From Sciurus carolinensis (Eukaryota; Chordata; Mammalia; Rodentia; Sciuridae), in contig NC_062232.1 of NCBI RefSeq assembly GCF_902686445.1, forward strand, positions 94,970,932-95,034,931: a DNA stretch of 64,000 nt. The letters run 5' to 3'. A program made the position numbers and the translations under genes. Under the pieces are notes generated by a model. That model had not been told where the DNA came from, ran no database searches, and worked only from the letters and a program-made list of their open reading frames with translations. Of this stretch, positions 43,972 through 55,782 are shown in pieces. Position 1 is the first letter of the stretch. The number at the start of each line of letters is the position of its first letter.

Positions 43972-46145
43972 ATAGGGAAAGCATATTGACTTCAATTAAA
44001 AACTAATAGATATAATAACATATTTTAGTTGTTGAACAAAATATCAAAATACTCATTGATGCCTGAAGCTGGTTATATTGAGATTAAGTAAAATGCCATT
44101 TGTTTATCTTTTACTAGGTCATACTCAGGTAAATATTATTAATAAAAATGAATTTTGTTTCAAATGGTAGAAGAAAAGGATGATCATGTTATAAAGACAA
44201 ATGAAAGCTACTTTCACTCTGGGTCATTCATGCAAATTCCCCTGATCAATAAGGACTAGAAATAATTAGAATGGATTTTGTGATTATAAAGTCAGAGCCT
44301 AAAATATGTATTATGACTCACCATATTAGGACAATTGTACCATCTCTAATTTGCTCTATCACTTATTCCTTTCCATTGATCCAAGAAAGAGTTTGCTCTT
44401 TTTGTAAACCTGAGTTTACTGAGGGCTTTTCTTTGCAGTCATCAACCAACTTAATGATTCAGAGTTCAGAATGTTAAGATAGGACTTTTTGCTTATTGTG
44501 AATATTGCCTGATTCAATTCGGTATGCTATCTTTAACAGAAACTTTATTACCATTACACTAACCATCATTCAAATATTTAATCTAAATATTTCTAATTGG
44601 TAGAATATTTTATGAATCTTTAGGTAAATTTTTCCCTTTAACTTATCTTTTTAGTTTCAAGACTTTTGCATAAGTAGAAAATCTTAAGTAATCCTATAGT
44701 GTTATGTACCAGCTTATGGTTTGGTATTTACTAAATCTTTTTGCTAGAAATTCTTAAAACACATTTTAATTTTCACTGTCAATTTCATCACTAACTCTAC
44801 AACATTTAATTATCTCATCCAAATATTCCCTGGTTGGAATAACAATTGAAATTATCTTTTCTGGTGGTGAGGATAATAAGTGTTGATTAGATGTCTTGAA
44901 GTTTTATAGATAGTCTGATCTAATTATGAAATGGAAAATGTGTTTATTTCCTATATGAGCACGATGGAAACATTTTGAAAATTGGAAAAAATGTAATTAA
45001 AATTGATCACTCAAGATATAACTGGATTCAAAGAACACTAGGAAAGCCCACCTATTGTTAATAACATCAGGAAATTTCCCCAACTGAGAGGGAAACATTT
45101 TGTATCCTTGGACCTAAAGTGATTTGCTGCACAGTTGTAAAGCAATATTATATTTTGCTTTTGTTTTAACAATTATTCTGTTATCCAAATCTGCCTGTAG
45201 GCCATGAGATGAGTCACATAAAAGTTTACTTATGCCAACTAGAAGAACAGGGGCAGAACTAACTGAAGGTCCCTGATAAGAAAATATTCATCTCTTATTT
45301 TGGGGGAACCGCTACAGGAATCACAACAGTTAATAAGAAAGAATTTTTTATTAAAAGAATTTTTTTAAAAAGACAAGAAACGAAGAAATCTGAAATTACA
45401 ATGACTTTCAAAAAAAATGAAATTCTGCTCCATTGCTTAGAAATACAGTTTTTATTCTTCACTTTTTCTTTCTCCTGTGTCTGAGGTAGTTAGATAACCG
45501 TCCTTATGATTGTAGAAGCATGGAGACAAAGTAAGTTGAGAATGGAAATAGTTGGAGACAACTTGAAAACTCTGAATGGTACTTGAAACTCTGAATGGTA
45601 CAGCGGGTCCTAATGATTGGTGACTCAGGATTCTAAAGTCAATGGAGCATGTTATTGCAAAGCTCTTTGCTGCTATTTTGAGGAAGTAGCTCAGAACAGA
45701 AATGCCAGAAGTCCTAAATAGAGCTCAATGCTCAATTTTACTAAAAGGATGATCTTGGAAGATTGTGGACCTGTTACCTTAACTTTGGTACCTGGAATGA
45801 TAGTGGAAAAAATCATTATACTATCAATTTGAAAATACCTACAGAGGCACAAAATGCTGAATAATGAGCAGCATGACTTCACAAAGAACAAAACATCAGG
45901 CACATTTTGTTTCCCTCTCTACCAAATTGATATCATTTATAGAGAGAGAAGAAAGAATCATTATATGCCCACAAGTACCATTTTAATGTTTTCATCTTAT
46001 CAAGTCATAATTTTTCCCATGTTATTCTTTAAGATGAGTCTTCACAATAGGTAGTTATGGTGTTATTTCAGAGACCTTGGGAAACTTTTGTTGCTCTACA
46101 AAGCAAGCTATTAATATTTAGTACTTCATTTCTCTGGTTTAAAGC
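43972..46145. other. Unassigned AT-rich stretch
   Basis: About 2.2 kb without a recognised repeat or coding frame. One of the longest repeat-poor segments in the window. Confidence 0.5.
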
Positions 46146-46149
46146 TCTT

Positions 46150-46260
46150 TAAATGCTACTGAAAAGCTGTGTGACTTTGAGAAAGTTACTATTCTTTTCT
46201 GAGTCTGTTTCCACAGTAGCAGAAATTGAGATATTCTTCCTATCCTCTGAGTCTATTATT
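46150..46260 (+). mobile_element. MIR fragment
   Basis: aaagctgtgtgactttgaga, aagttactattcttttctga and gtctgtttccacagtagcag follow the MIR sense consensus. Confidence 0.5.
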
Positions 46261-46304
46261 GAAAATAGGCATGGATCTTTAACATTCCCCATGGGTCCAT
46301 ATTT

Positions 46305-46645
46305 TAGGCCTTAATCCCCAGCCTATGGTGCTACTGGGAGGTTGTGAAACCTGTAACAGGTAAGACCTAATGGACGGAAGTTGAGTCATTCCAGGTGGAC
46401 TCCTGAAGGGACTATTGAGACCTCAGCTCCTTTCTCTTCTCTTTTTCACATCCTGGCCGCCCATGAGGTGAGCAACATGCCTCACCATGCACTCTTTGTC
46501 CTGCCTTGTCAGAGAAACCAGAAACAATAGGGCCAACCAACCATGGACTAAACCATCCAAGACTGTGGGCCAAAATAAACTTTTCCGATTTTATAAGTTC
46601 ATTATCTCATGTATTTTGTTACAGTAATGGAAAGTTGAATAACAC
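46305..46645 (+). mobile_element. MLT1-like MaLR LTR, 5' truncated
   Basis: ggccttaatccccagcctat, ggtgctactgggaggttgtg, catgaggtgagcaacatgcc, gtgggccaaaataaactttt and the end gaaagttgaataacaca. Confidence 0.8.
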
Positions 46646-46885
46646 ATTGGGTAACATTCAAGACACTATTTCAAGCTAATTCATTAAATACGTGATGTTT
46701 GTTTAAGGGAAGTACAGCATCATAATTTACTGTGACACAAACACAAATAAATGGAAGTAAAAGTTATATAAAAAATGGCTTGAGATGAAGATGATGATGA
46801 ATAATAGCTAACATAGATATACTGTTCACTCTGTGTCAGACATTAATCAGTTTTCACATATGAACATTAAAAAGATAAGAGAACA

Positions 46886-46978
46886 GGGCTGAGGAGGTGT
46901 GTCAGTGGTAGAGTGCTTGCCTAGCATGTGTAAGACCCTGGATTTGATTCCTATCGCTGCAAAAACAAGAATAAAGAA
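46886..46978 (+). mobile_element. ID-like SINE
   Basis: gggctgaggaggtgtgtcag, tggtagagtgcttgcctagc and ggatttgattcctatcgctg, then an A-rich tail. Somewhat diverged in the B box. Confidence 0.85.
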
Positions 46979-47316
46979 CAAGCAAGGCCTGGTTGGAGGT
47001 CCCAGCTCTGGTTCTGCCAGAGTAATATGACCTCGGGCAGGGAACAAAAAAATCCTACTGAGCCTCAGTTTCCTCGGAGTCACTGGTTCTGGACAGTAAT
47101 TTGGAAAGGGGAGGGAGAGAAGGAGGAGGAAGAAGAAAATACCATAATTCATACTGAATCAGGAAATTAATATCTCTGTTCTATTGTTAAAGCAGGAAGC
47201 AAAGAAGTACAAGGCCAATTTGTGATGTTAGAGTTGATGTTAGATGTTAGATGACAAAAAAAATTACTTAGAAGTAAAGAATGTATAATCTACATGACTT
47301 AAGAATATAACAACTG

Positions 47317-47523
47317 CCTGGTGTGGTATTGCATGCCTATAATTCCAGTGGCTTGGGAGGCTGAGGCAGGAGAATCGGGAGTTCAAAGCCAGCCTCAGCA
47401 AAAGCAAGGTGCTGAACAACTCAGTGAGACCCTGTCTCTAAATAAAATACAAAATAGTGTTGGGGATGTGGCTCAGTGGTAGAGTGCCCCTGAGTTCAAT
47501 CCCTGGTACCCCCCCCCACAAAA
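47317..47523 (+). mobile_element. B1-dID composite SINE with perfect target duplication
   Basis: Complete head and tail, ending in a C-run and A-run. Flanked by aagaatataacaactg at 47,301-47,316 and 47,524-47,539 (16 bp, no mismatch). Confidence 0.96.
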
Positions 47524-47816
47524 AAGAATATAACAACTGAACATAATGGATTAAGTTAGAGATATGTGAAGCCCGGTAAGAAATCTGCCTGCACTTGGGA
47601 TGACTAAATCTTTATAGTGGAATAGAGAACTGCATTTAGTTTAGTGTGTAGTTGGAAAACAATGTAGGTGTTATATACTTGTCTCACAGACTGCAACTAC
47701 AGGAGATGAAAGATACCTAAATGACTGAGAAGAAATTTAAAGCACCCTTTTCTTTAGTGAACAAGGGAGTGGAGAGGGAGGGGGAGGAAAGTGCATAGTT
47801 GCTTTAGAAAAGTGGC

Positions 47817-47896
47817 CTTTTGGTGCTGAGGATGGAACCCAGGGCTTTGCACATGCTAGGCAAATGCTCTACCACTGAGCTACATCCCCAGTCCTG
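47817..47896 (-). mobile_element. ID-like SINE, antisense
   Basis: gtgctgaggatggaacccag, gctaggcaaatgctctacca and gagctacatccccagtcct: the reverse complement, without a long T-run. Confidence 0.85.
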
Positions 47897-47899
47897 ACT

Positions 47900-48148
47900 G
47901 AGAAGGGAGAATTTTGACTAATTCAGTAAATAAATGCCATAAATATGTATTTTCTACCTAATATCACTTGCTACTGTGTTAGGAAAAACTACACCACATT
48001 ATCTCTTCTATCAAAGTTCATATGTTCACTAGGAAGACAAAAATAACATAGATATTCTAAACAAAATAAGGCTGTGCAAGATGCATTATGACCTGGTACC
48101 AAAATGAGCCATTCAGACAATACATGAGATCAGTGATCTAGAAAAGAA
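47900..48148. other. Unassigned stretch
   Basis: No recognised repeat or gene. Confidence 0.45.
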
Positions 48149-48149
48149 A

Positions 48150-48590
48150 GAAATGAAGGAGAGCCCGACTATACATAGTTTTCCAAACCTTGAATTTCCC
48201 TTCTTCTCTGTTCCCTCCATCTGGTTAATATCAGGCCTCTGTATTGATGAAACCTCTAGAAAGTCTTCTCTGAATTATTCCCTCTTTAGCCTCCACAACA
48301 GTGTATATATGTGTTTGTATATACACATATATATATATACACACAAATGGGTTTAGGTGCTCATTTTGTATTCCTTCAGCATCTTGCACTTGCCTGTAAC
48401 TGTAACACAAAGTTCCTCATCTTTTGTATTATAATTGCCTGTTTGATTGTCTGTGTCCCTCAATGAAATATGAGTTCCTTGCAAGTGGGCACCAGACTTT
48501 ACTTATTGCTCTATTTCCCATCTACTATGTGGTATAGTATATATCATGAAGTTAATTAACATTTGAGGAATAAACAGAAAAAAATGATAC
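48150..48590 (+). mobile_element. L2-like LINE 3' fragment
   Basis: gtctgtgtccctcaatgaaa, tgagttccttgcaagtgggc, accagactttacttattgct and gaggaataaacag follow the L2 3' end order. A TA-rich palindromic run lies at 48,300-48,345. Confidence 0.5.
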
Positions 48591-48679
48591 TGTATCAGTG
48601 CCAAGAGCATTTCTTCCATCATTACAACTTCATAACAATAAGTTGCCAACAAATTTTTCTCCCAATAGTCCAACTGATA

Positions 48680-49170
48680 AGTAAGACTAATGAATCTCAG
48701 ATCATGTCACGATCAGCTTATGAGATCATTTATGATCATTTGTATATATTCCAATCTCTCCAAGTTTATCTTTTACCTCTCTTTTCTTCCTATCATGAAC
48801 CACATTCTCAGAGAACTATTTGTGGTTCTCTTAAACCTGCCTTGTTCTCTGTAATCACTGAGGGTTTTGCCCGTCCTGCCAGAATAAACATTTCTTCCAT
48901 TCTCAGCTCTTTCTACTGACCCCACCCCTGCCACCTTGTTGTATTATGTCTCTTTCAGTTCACCATCCTCAAGAAGACTTCTCTTGACAATTCACACTCC
49001 AGTCCTTACTCTGGGATGCTTTTGGTACCCCTGCTCCATACTCTCAAGCATTCTGTATTTATCTCTTAGAAATTCTTCTATGAGTTTCTTGTTTACTTTA
49101 TACACAATGCTTAGTGAACAACTTGGCACAAAATAAACTCACCATAAGATTGGGATGATGAATGGACTTG
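48680..49170 (+). mobile_element. Possible L2/CR1-like LINE fragment
   Basis: tcctcaagaagacttctctt, gtacccctgctccatactct and gagtttcttgtttactttat, then an aataaactcacc-like end, resemble the L2-type 3' region. The match is weak. Confidence 0.35.
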
Positions 49171-49279
49171 AAGGTTTCATGGAGTAGTTAAATATGGCTA
49201 AAAAATATTAATGTCTTTCTATATGTCAAGATTCATTCTATATACTTATATATTAATCCATGAAATAACCTCTAAGACA

Positions 49280-49440
49280 CTATAAAATACGTTACTTTTA
49301 TGATCTCATTTTTACAAATAAGGAAATGGCAGCACAGAAATCTAAGAAATTTATCCAAGCTTATGCCCTGCTGGCAAGTAATGGAGAAAATGCTCTTGAG
49401 TGCTATGCCACATTGTCTGTGTTCTTAGGATCTATGCTGG
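49280..49440 (-). mobile_element. MIR, antisense
   Basis: tttttacaaataaggaaatg, gcacagaaatctaagaaatt and gcttatgccctgctggcaag follow the reverse MIR core. Confidence 0.5.
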
Positions 49441-49724
49441 TCCATGAGAGATGAGTCAGATTGGGAATGAGAGAAGGCAGAAAAGCATTGCAGATGGGCA
49501 GGAAGGACATGAGCTGAAAAATAGAACAGGATGTACAAAAACAAATGACAATTAACAGAATGATTTAACTGATATTATTTGAAATGTTTGTATTGGGAAG
49601 TAGTGGAAGACGGACTTGAATAGGTAAATAGGTATGCTGTAGGCAGGAGAGAATGCCAAAACATAGTTTAGACTACAGTAAACAAGAAGGGATAGGAACA
49701 CTTATTTTTTATGACCCTCCAATT

Positions 49725-49792
49725 TTTTATTTGTTCTTTTTAGATATACATGGCAGTAGAGTGTATTTTGACAGAACGTATAGGAACACTTC
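49725..49792 (-). mobile_element. Short L1 3' end, antisense
   Basis: tttatttgttctttttagat and atggcagtagagtgtatttt are the reverse complement of the terminal L1 3' block seen at 29.0 and 40.6 kb. Confidence 0.65.
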
Positions 49793-50034
49793 TTTTTGAG
49801 TAAGTGAATAACATAATAAAATAACTGGGAAGGTTAATATAAGGAATTATGCTCAATCAACAAGAATGGGAGACATTGCCAGGCAACTGGGGTTTTAAGC
49901 CTGCCATGACTTTGAGAATTTCACCAATATCCAAGGTCAGTTCTCATACCCAAAGGCATAAGCAAAAGTTGTGTCCCCAAAGATTATAAAATTCTTATGT
50001 GACTGATTCAAACAAAATCATTCAGAAAATAATT

Positions 50035-50520
50035 TTTGAGCACTGCCTCCATCTATATCGAGGCCTTGCATTAGACACTGAGGAACAGTGATACAGGACA
50101 GACATGGCTCCTATCTCCATGGAGTACAGTAGATCAGACAGAATCTGAATATTATCAAAGTAGAAGAGATAAAGGATATTAAAGAAATAAGGTCCCATGG
50201 TGGTCTACAAGGTCAAGGAAAAATTCCTGAAAGAAATTAAGAAGTACTGAAGGATGATTAGAATTTTGTTAGAGTGGAATGAAAAGGTGAAGGACTCCAA
50301 GTAGAAAAAATAACATGTAGAAAGGATTTGTGATGAGAAGATCACATAAATGTTCTCCATGGCTAGAGCAGAGAAGGAAAGTGATACAAGATGATGTCAC
50401 AGAAGGAAATAGGTAGATTACACATAATCTTATAAGACATTAAAAAGAATGAATTTTTATCTTGTCAGAAATTTTTGAAAGGTTTTAAGCAGTTCAGTGA
50501 TCAGTTCATATAATTTGATT
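50035..50520 (+). mobile_element. Ancient LINE-like repeat fragment
   Basis: ttgcattagacactgaggaa, catggctcctatctccatgg and gttttaagcagttcagtgat resemble the same old repeat as 5,665-6,060. Diverged; family uncertain. Confidence 0.35.
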
Positions 50521-50537
50521 TACTAATGTAAAAATCC

Positions 50538-50613
50538 AGGCTGGGGAGATAGCTCAGCTGGTAGAGTGCTTGCCTTGCAAGCACAAGGCCCTGAGTTCGA
50601 TCCCCAGTACCGC

Positions 50614-50642
<29 letters not shown>
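50538..50642 (+). mobile_element. Young ID-like SINE
   Basis: Near-consensus unit with a poly-A of about 28 bp and a perfect 15-bp target duplication ctaatgtaaaaatcc (50,523-50,537 and 50,643-50,657). Confidence 0.96.
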
Positions 50643-50644
<2 letters not shown>

Positions 50645-50659
50645 AATGTAAAAATCCCC

Positions 50660-51824
50660 TCTCGGGTTTTCTTTTATAATACAATAGATAAATTGTCCCC
50701 CAAATCATCCCATCTAAAAATGCTGGATTTATTATTTTTCTATGTGCATTGGTGAGAAACTAAGAAATACACAGTAAGAAAGAAAAATTAAAAATTAAAG
50801 GAAAGTCGAAAACTGAAAAAAATAAACACTGAAAAAAAAGCTTATAAATGTAAAGGATCTTCCACATATGATAAACTTTAACTTCAATTTTCATGACCTC
50901 TTGGGGTTTCAGAGGCAGGCCACAAATCACTGTACCTACCCAAGGTATAGAGACTAATATGAGACCACCATATACATCTTGCACCTCCCCTCCAAAAAAA
51001 AATAAATAAAGTCATTTTTACAGAGTGATCTAGAAATGATCTGGCCATTTTGAAATTTAAACTGTGTATTGTATTTCTGTGAATGGCTAAATATATTATA
51101 TTAAACTATCCTGTAGATAAAAACTTTAAACTCTGGAGAATATATATATGTATATACTTTTAAAACCACTTGAAGACATTTGCAAGGTAACAAAGCAGGA
51201 AGATCATAGAGGGGGCTGATACCTCCATGGAAGAAATGATACTAAGTGAGGTTCCCATTTTCTAGACCTTTTAGCCAGAGAAGAGGACCCAGTATTGGGG
51301 AACTAAAATTGCAGATAAAAACCCTACACTTTTACCAACTTGAAATACCTGAGAGGAAAACCTGAAGTAATCAAACCAGTTGGAAAAAGAGAAGGAAAAT
51401 CTCAGAAAGGATAATGCCATAGTTAGGAAAAGCCAGTTCTTTCCACAAGCTCATCCCAAACCTCTAGCTGACTTTTGAACCATGCATACATAGGACAGAG
51501 TTCAAGCAGCCAAACTACAATGAGAAAAACTGAACTGATATTTCCCAGTTCAGAGTCTGAATGAGACAAACCAATTGTTTACCTTAAGAAAAAATCAGTG
51601 CCTTTCAGAGGGAAAAATTTAGACCTTGGTAAGTTATGCATACACATCAAAATTAATAGTATGACCATTAATAGAAAAGAAACAGAGTGAACACATTCCA
51701 AAATTTGACAAGGAAATGCTTGAACTAAAAAAATGGTTCAAATTAAGGCAAAATAAAGCAAAGAAAAGTATAGGAGAAATGAACAAATGGTAAGCAACGA
51801 GAAGGTGATAGAAATATCATACTG
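50660..51824. other. Mostly unassigned stretch
   Basis: No gene recognised. The right part, after about 51,170, may be the 5' portion of the ancient sense L1 that is clear from about 51,950. Confidence 0.4.
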
Positions 51825-51927
51825 GGGGGCTAGGGTTGTGGTTCAGCAGTAGAGCGCTTGTCTAGCACATGTGAGGCACTGGGTTCGAACCTCAGCACCA
51901 CATTAAAAAAATAAAGTTATAAAAAGA
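51825..51927 (+). mobile_element. tRNA/ID-related SINE
   Basis: gggggctagggttgtggttc, agtagagcgcttgtctagca and gggttcgaacctcagcacca, followed by an A-rich tail. Perfect target duplication agaaatatcatactg (51,810-51,824 and 51,928-51,942). Confidence 0.95.
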
Positions 51928-51949
51928 AGAAATATCATACTGTAATCAC

Positions 51950-53204
51950 AATTAGTGAGACTAGTCTAAATTTTCCATTTAAAGGACAAAAACTGGAAAA
52001 GTATATAATAAAACAAAATTGAGCTACATATTATACTCCAAGGAATATACTGAAAACCCAAGGATATAAAAAGTTCAAAATTAAAATAACAGAACATAAT
52101 TACCAGACAAGTGAAAGAAAGCTGGAGTGTCTACATTAATACTAGACGAAATAAATTTTAATGCAAAATGTTTTATTAGGGTTCAAAAAGGATTACCACA
52201 AAGTAAAATGTTTGCTTCAAGAGGAAAATGTTAACATTTCTAATCTTCTAAATTTCATTCTTTGAAAAAAAGTAAATGAAATTGATATAGAAAAAAGAAT
52301 AAGATTAAGAAATGAGAAGAAAGATATAAGTATAGATTTTGAAGATTTCATGAAGATTATGTGAACCATCAGAAATCATACAAATGAGTAAAAACTTAGA
52401 AGAAATATGAAAGGTTCCTAGAATATATAATTTGCAAATACTGACTGATAAAAAATAAAGAACTGAAATAATCTGATAACTATTAAAATATTGAACCAAT
52501 AGTTTAAAATATTCCTATAAAAATTGCCAACCAAAAGTTTTGACTGGCAGATTTTAATAAACATTCATGGAACAGTTAATTATGCTATACACAAAACTTT
52601 TTTCTAGGTGATCACCCAAAACCTCACAAAAATGGTTTCCTTTTAATGAGAAGTAGGAAACTACATTTTCCCACCAATTTGGACCTAAGTGGGGCCATGT
52701 GACTACTTAACAATGAATGCAAGATGAAATTAGGTATCACTTTTGCCCCAAATCAGTTAGGAGTGCGCCTTTTCCATACCCTCTATATTTTTTCCACTCA
52801 CTTCCTGTCTCTGTTTTGAAGATCCCTGAACCAGGCCATGGAAAGGGCCTCTATTGTTGAATTGACATATGGAAGGTTGTTAGATGAACACTTGAATAGA
52901 ATGTGGCATGAAGAAGTCATAAACATTTACTATGTTAATCTAATGAGATTGGCAAACTAATTCTAAACCTATGTGGGTAAACACAGAGCTATATCTTGTC
53001 TTGCCCTGACCTATATATTCCCCAAGTTGGTTCAAGTGTATAGTGCGATCTTAGGCTAGAACTTTAAAATTACATTAGGAAAAAAAATTTTTGACTGATA
53101 TAATTCACAAACATAGATGTTGAAATCCTAAAACATATCAGCAAATGGAGGTAGCTATGAATTGAAAAGTTGATACATCAAGATTAAGCTGGGTTTAATC
53201 CAAT
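51950..53204 (+). mobile_element. Ancient L1 ORF2, endonuclease-to-RT part
   Basis: Sense-strand remnants: ggacaaaaactggaaaagta, tattaatactagacgaaata and gttcaaaaaggattaccaca (ORF2 endonuclease side), then aacatatcagcaaatggagg (RT side). A segment at about 52,560-53,030 (ggggccatgtgactacttaa ... ccaggccatggaaagggcct) appears to be an inserted, unnamed older repeat. Confidence 0.6.
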
Positions 53205-53625
53205 GTCTTTCAGTTACTTATTGCTGTGCAGAACTCCACTGTAAAATTTAATGACTTAAAACAACATACTATTAAGTCTGCAGGTCTACTAGGTGATATT
53301 CCCTAATCTAAACCAGATTTAGTTAATTTCAGCAGATACCCTTATGTATATGTGGCAGCAGGTCAGTTTGAGGCTAGATGGTGTCAGATGGTCTCTGCTG
53401 GGATTGCTTTAAGAAATTTCTCATTCTTCAGCAGACTGGCCTGGTCTTGCTCTCAAGGCGGAGACTAAGTTCTAAGAGTTAGAAAGCCCCAAATGCAAGA
53501 CAGCAAGTGGAACCAAAGCCTACTGAGTCATAGTTTAGAACTGACACATTGTTACTTCTGCCACTTTCTACTGGACAAAGTCACAAGGCCTGTCCAGAAT
53601 GGGAGTGGTTAGGGATAACAAAATT
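53205..53625. mobile_element. Ancient interspersed repeat inserted in L1
   Basis: cagttacttattgctgtgca, gacttaaaacaacatactat and ggtctctgctgggattgctt are typical phrases of an old mammalian interspersed repeat whose family I do not name. L1 RT sequence resumes afterwards. Confidence 0.5.
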
Positions 53626-54351
53626 AGTGGGCAAAATGTAGGAACACCAAGAGGGCATTAATTACTGACATCAATTACATAATATAGTTCACTTGTCACA
53701 TTGACATGTTAAAAGAGAAAAATCACATGATCTGCTCAGTAGGGGGGGAAATAGGGTTTGAGTAAAACAAATACCCATTTGTACACACACACATATATAT
53801 AAAACAAAAACAAAGATCACTTTTATCAAATTAATAATACAGAGAAAATTTTTATCTGATAGAGTATTCTCCAAAAACCTACAGCAGCCAGGAGTGGTGG
53901 CCTGTAATCCCAGCAGCTCAGGAGGCTGAGGCAGGAGGATTTCGAGTTCAAAACCAGCCTCAGCAACTTAGTGAGGCCCTATGCAACTCAGTGAGACTCT
54001 GTCTCTAAAGAAAATATAAAAAAGGGCTGGGGATGTGGCTCAGTGGTTAAGTGCCCCTCAGTTCAATCCCCAGTACCAAACAAACAAACAAAAACAAAGA
54101 CCTACAGCAAACATGATATCTGGTGGTTGAACAATGAAACTTTTCCATTGGAGAAAAGGAACAAGATGGATGTCTTCACTATTACCTCTTTATTTAACAA
54201 AATTGTATGGAGGGATAGATAGATACCTTTCCCAATAAAAGGGTAAGAATGAGGAAGGAAGAAATTAAGCTGTTATTGTTTTCAAATGATATGATTATCC
54301 ACTATAAAATCTCCCCAAATCTACTGAGAAATTATTAAAATTAAGAAGAAT
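53626..54351 (+). mobile_element. Ancient L1 ORF2, RT part, split by SINE
   Basis: cacattgacatgttaaaaga and gaaaaatcacatgatctgct encode the RT segment corresponding to NHMI in the intact copy. After the SINE, gttattgttttcaaatgata corresponds to the FADD active-site region but reads as SND. Decayed. Confidence 0.7.
53888..54100 (+). mobile_element. B1-dID composite SINE
   Basis: Complete head (agccaggagtggtggcctgt, aatcccagcagctcaggagg) and tail (gggctggggatgtggctcag, cagttcaatccccagtacc) with a (caaa)n end. Flanked by acctacagca on both sides, and inserted in the ancient L1. Confidence 0.93.
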
Positions 54352-54367
54352 AAGCTAGGCATGGTGG
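54352..54367 (+). mobile_element. SINE head fragment left of LTR
   Basis: agctaggcatggtgg is the start of a B1-dID unit. The rest of a B1-dID unit resumes near 55,125, so the LTR between them probably split one SINE. Confidence 0.55.
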
Positions 54368-55124
54368 TGTCACAGGAGAGTGGGAAGCTGCAGCTCCAAA
54401 CCTCGATTCCTATGTTCTGATGAAAGAAAAATTTAAGGTCAGACACCAAAAGCCATGCAAGAGAACTTTATTACAAGTGAAAGTGAAGTAAAAATAAAGT
54501 AAAAGCAAAAGAAGGCTTAAGCAGAGAGCACTCTCAAGAGAGAGAATGGGCCATCTCCTAGCAGCGAATGACAAAGGAAACAGTGTTGTCTCCAAATTTA
54601 TTGCTATTTTGTGGTCTACTCTAAAACTGGGATCCACCTTCAGCATTCTTCACGAGACAGTTGTTCAACTCCTTCTTCACATTGGGTGGTGGGAATTCTT
54701 GAACCTAGTTGATCCTCTCCAGAACTGTCCTGGTGGCCCTCCTATTTAGGGGGGCTTCCACTATAAGTCAATTTCATGTTAATGTGGGCTTGGGCTCAGT
54801 AGCTGGTCAGAAGTTACCTTAGTGTACTTGGGCTACTAAAGGAATCTTCCTTCCCAGACATATGGAGATACCTATAACTATAACTCACAGCTCCATACCA
54901 ATTTCAATGAACCTTATCAAGAATTAGTTCTACTAATCCTCTTTTTTTTACATATTTCCCCAATTAGCTTCTTTCACTTCTGTTTATTTTCTACAAATTA
55001 ACTGCCACCATTTGCTTTCTCATCCACTTTGAAAGTAGTTTAAAGAAAACTCTAAAAGTAATTTAAAGAACACTTGTGACCTTGCCATGTATTTCACTGC
55101 TGATTACTAGCTACTACCTAACAG
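54368..55124 (-). mobile_element. LTR-type insertion, antisense
   Basis: The plus strand starts tgtcacaggagagtggga. On the minus strand this is the terminal CA end, and an AATAAA-type poly-A signal lies about 100 bp inside (ctttattac, 54,464-54,472). This is LTR layout in reverse. The right-hand end and target duplication are not clear, so 55,124 is approximate. Confidence 0.55.
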
Positions 55125-55304
55125 TAGCCCAAGCCATTACACTCCTCAGGAGCCTGAGGCAGGAGGATTGCAAGTTTGAGGCCAGCCTGAAAAACTTAGC
55201 AAGACCCTGTATCAGAATAACAATGAAAAGGACTGGAGATAGAATTCAGTGGAGGAGTGCTTGCCTAGCATACACAGGGCCCTGAGTTTGATCCCCAGCA
55301 CTGA

Positions 55305-55305
<1 letters not shown>
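55125..55305 (+). mobile_element. B1-dID composite SINE, main part
   Basis: gcctgaggcaggaggattgc, aggccagcctgaaaaactta, gactggagatagaattcagt, ggaggagtgcttgcctagca and gagtttgatccccagcactg, then a purine-rich tail. The extreme 5' head is separated from it (see 54,352). Confidence 0.85.
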
Positions 55306-55307
<2 letters not shown>

Positions 55308-55359
<52 letters not shown>

Positions 55360-55384
55360 CAGAGAGAGAGGCAGAGAAAGAGAA
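55308..55384. repeat. (GA)n microsatellite at SINE tail
   Basis: About 35 GA-type units, with a few GGCA interruptions near the right end, start directly in the tail of the B1-dID SINE. Confidence 0.95.
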
Positions 55385-55678
55385 AAACAAATCTGCTGAT
55401 TTAAAATATATATATGTAAAAGTTTGAATTTCTGTAAACTAGCATCAAACAAAATGCAAAATTTTTAAATGTTTTAAGTTGTATCAGAAATTCAAATTAC
55501 CAAGAAATAAATCTTATAGAAGATGTGCAAGGTCTTAGGAAGAAAATTATGAAACTTTATTTAAAAGTATTAGTAAAGGTCCATTTAAAAGGAAAGATAT
55601 TCTTTCTTCTTAAACTATATGACTCAGTATTGTAAAGATATAAATTCTCCACAAATTGGCTTAAAGAGTCAATGCAAT
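55385..55678 (+). mobile_element. Ancient L1, left of the young L1
   Basis: ccaagaaataaatcttatag, ggaagaaaattatgaaactt and gtaaagatataaattctcca follow the ancient L1 ORF2 order. They continue at 59,891 after the young insertion. Confidence 0.65.
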
Positions 55679-55679
55679 T

Positions 55680-55751
55680 CTCAGCAAAATATTCCATGAG
55701 GAAGAGATGAAAAACAACGATGCAAATCAGCAACAGGAGGCGCTAGCCTAA
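55680..55751 (+). pseudogene. L1 ORF1 C-terminal remnant
   Basis: Twenty-three codons ending in TAA at 55,749-55,751, reading LSKIFHEEEMKNNDANQQQE then ALA. Position upstream of ORF2 and an acidic/glutamine-rich tail fit the end of ORF1p, the RNA-binding chaperone of L1. The rest of ORF1 and the 5'UTR were lost by 5' truncation at insertion. Confidence 0.7.
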
Positions 55752-55782
55752 AGGAATAGCCAAATAAAGGAGAAACCAAATC

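Noticed and set aside
48563..49136. Open frames near 48.6-49.1 kb as host exons
   Set aside because: The underlying DNA resembles L2-type repeat sequence, and no flanking splice sites with reading-frame continuity were seen.
50538..50642. tRNA genes at the many tagctcagttggtag...gggttcaatccc units
   Set aside because: They have A-rich tails and flanking target duplications, and many are diverged: these are SINEs, not functional tRNA genes.
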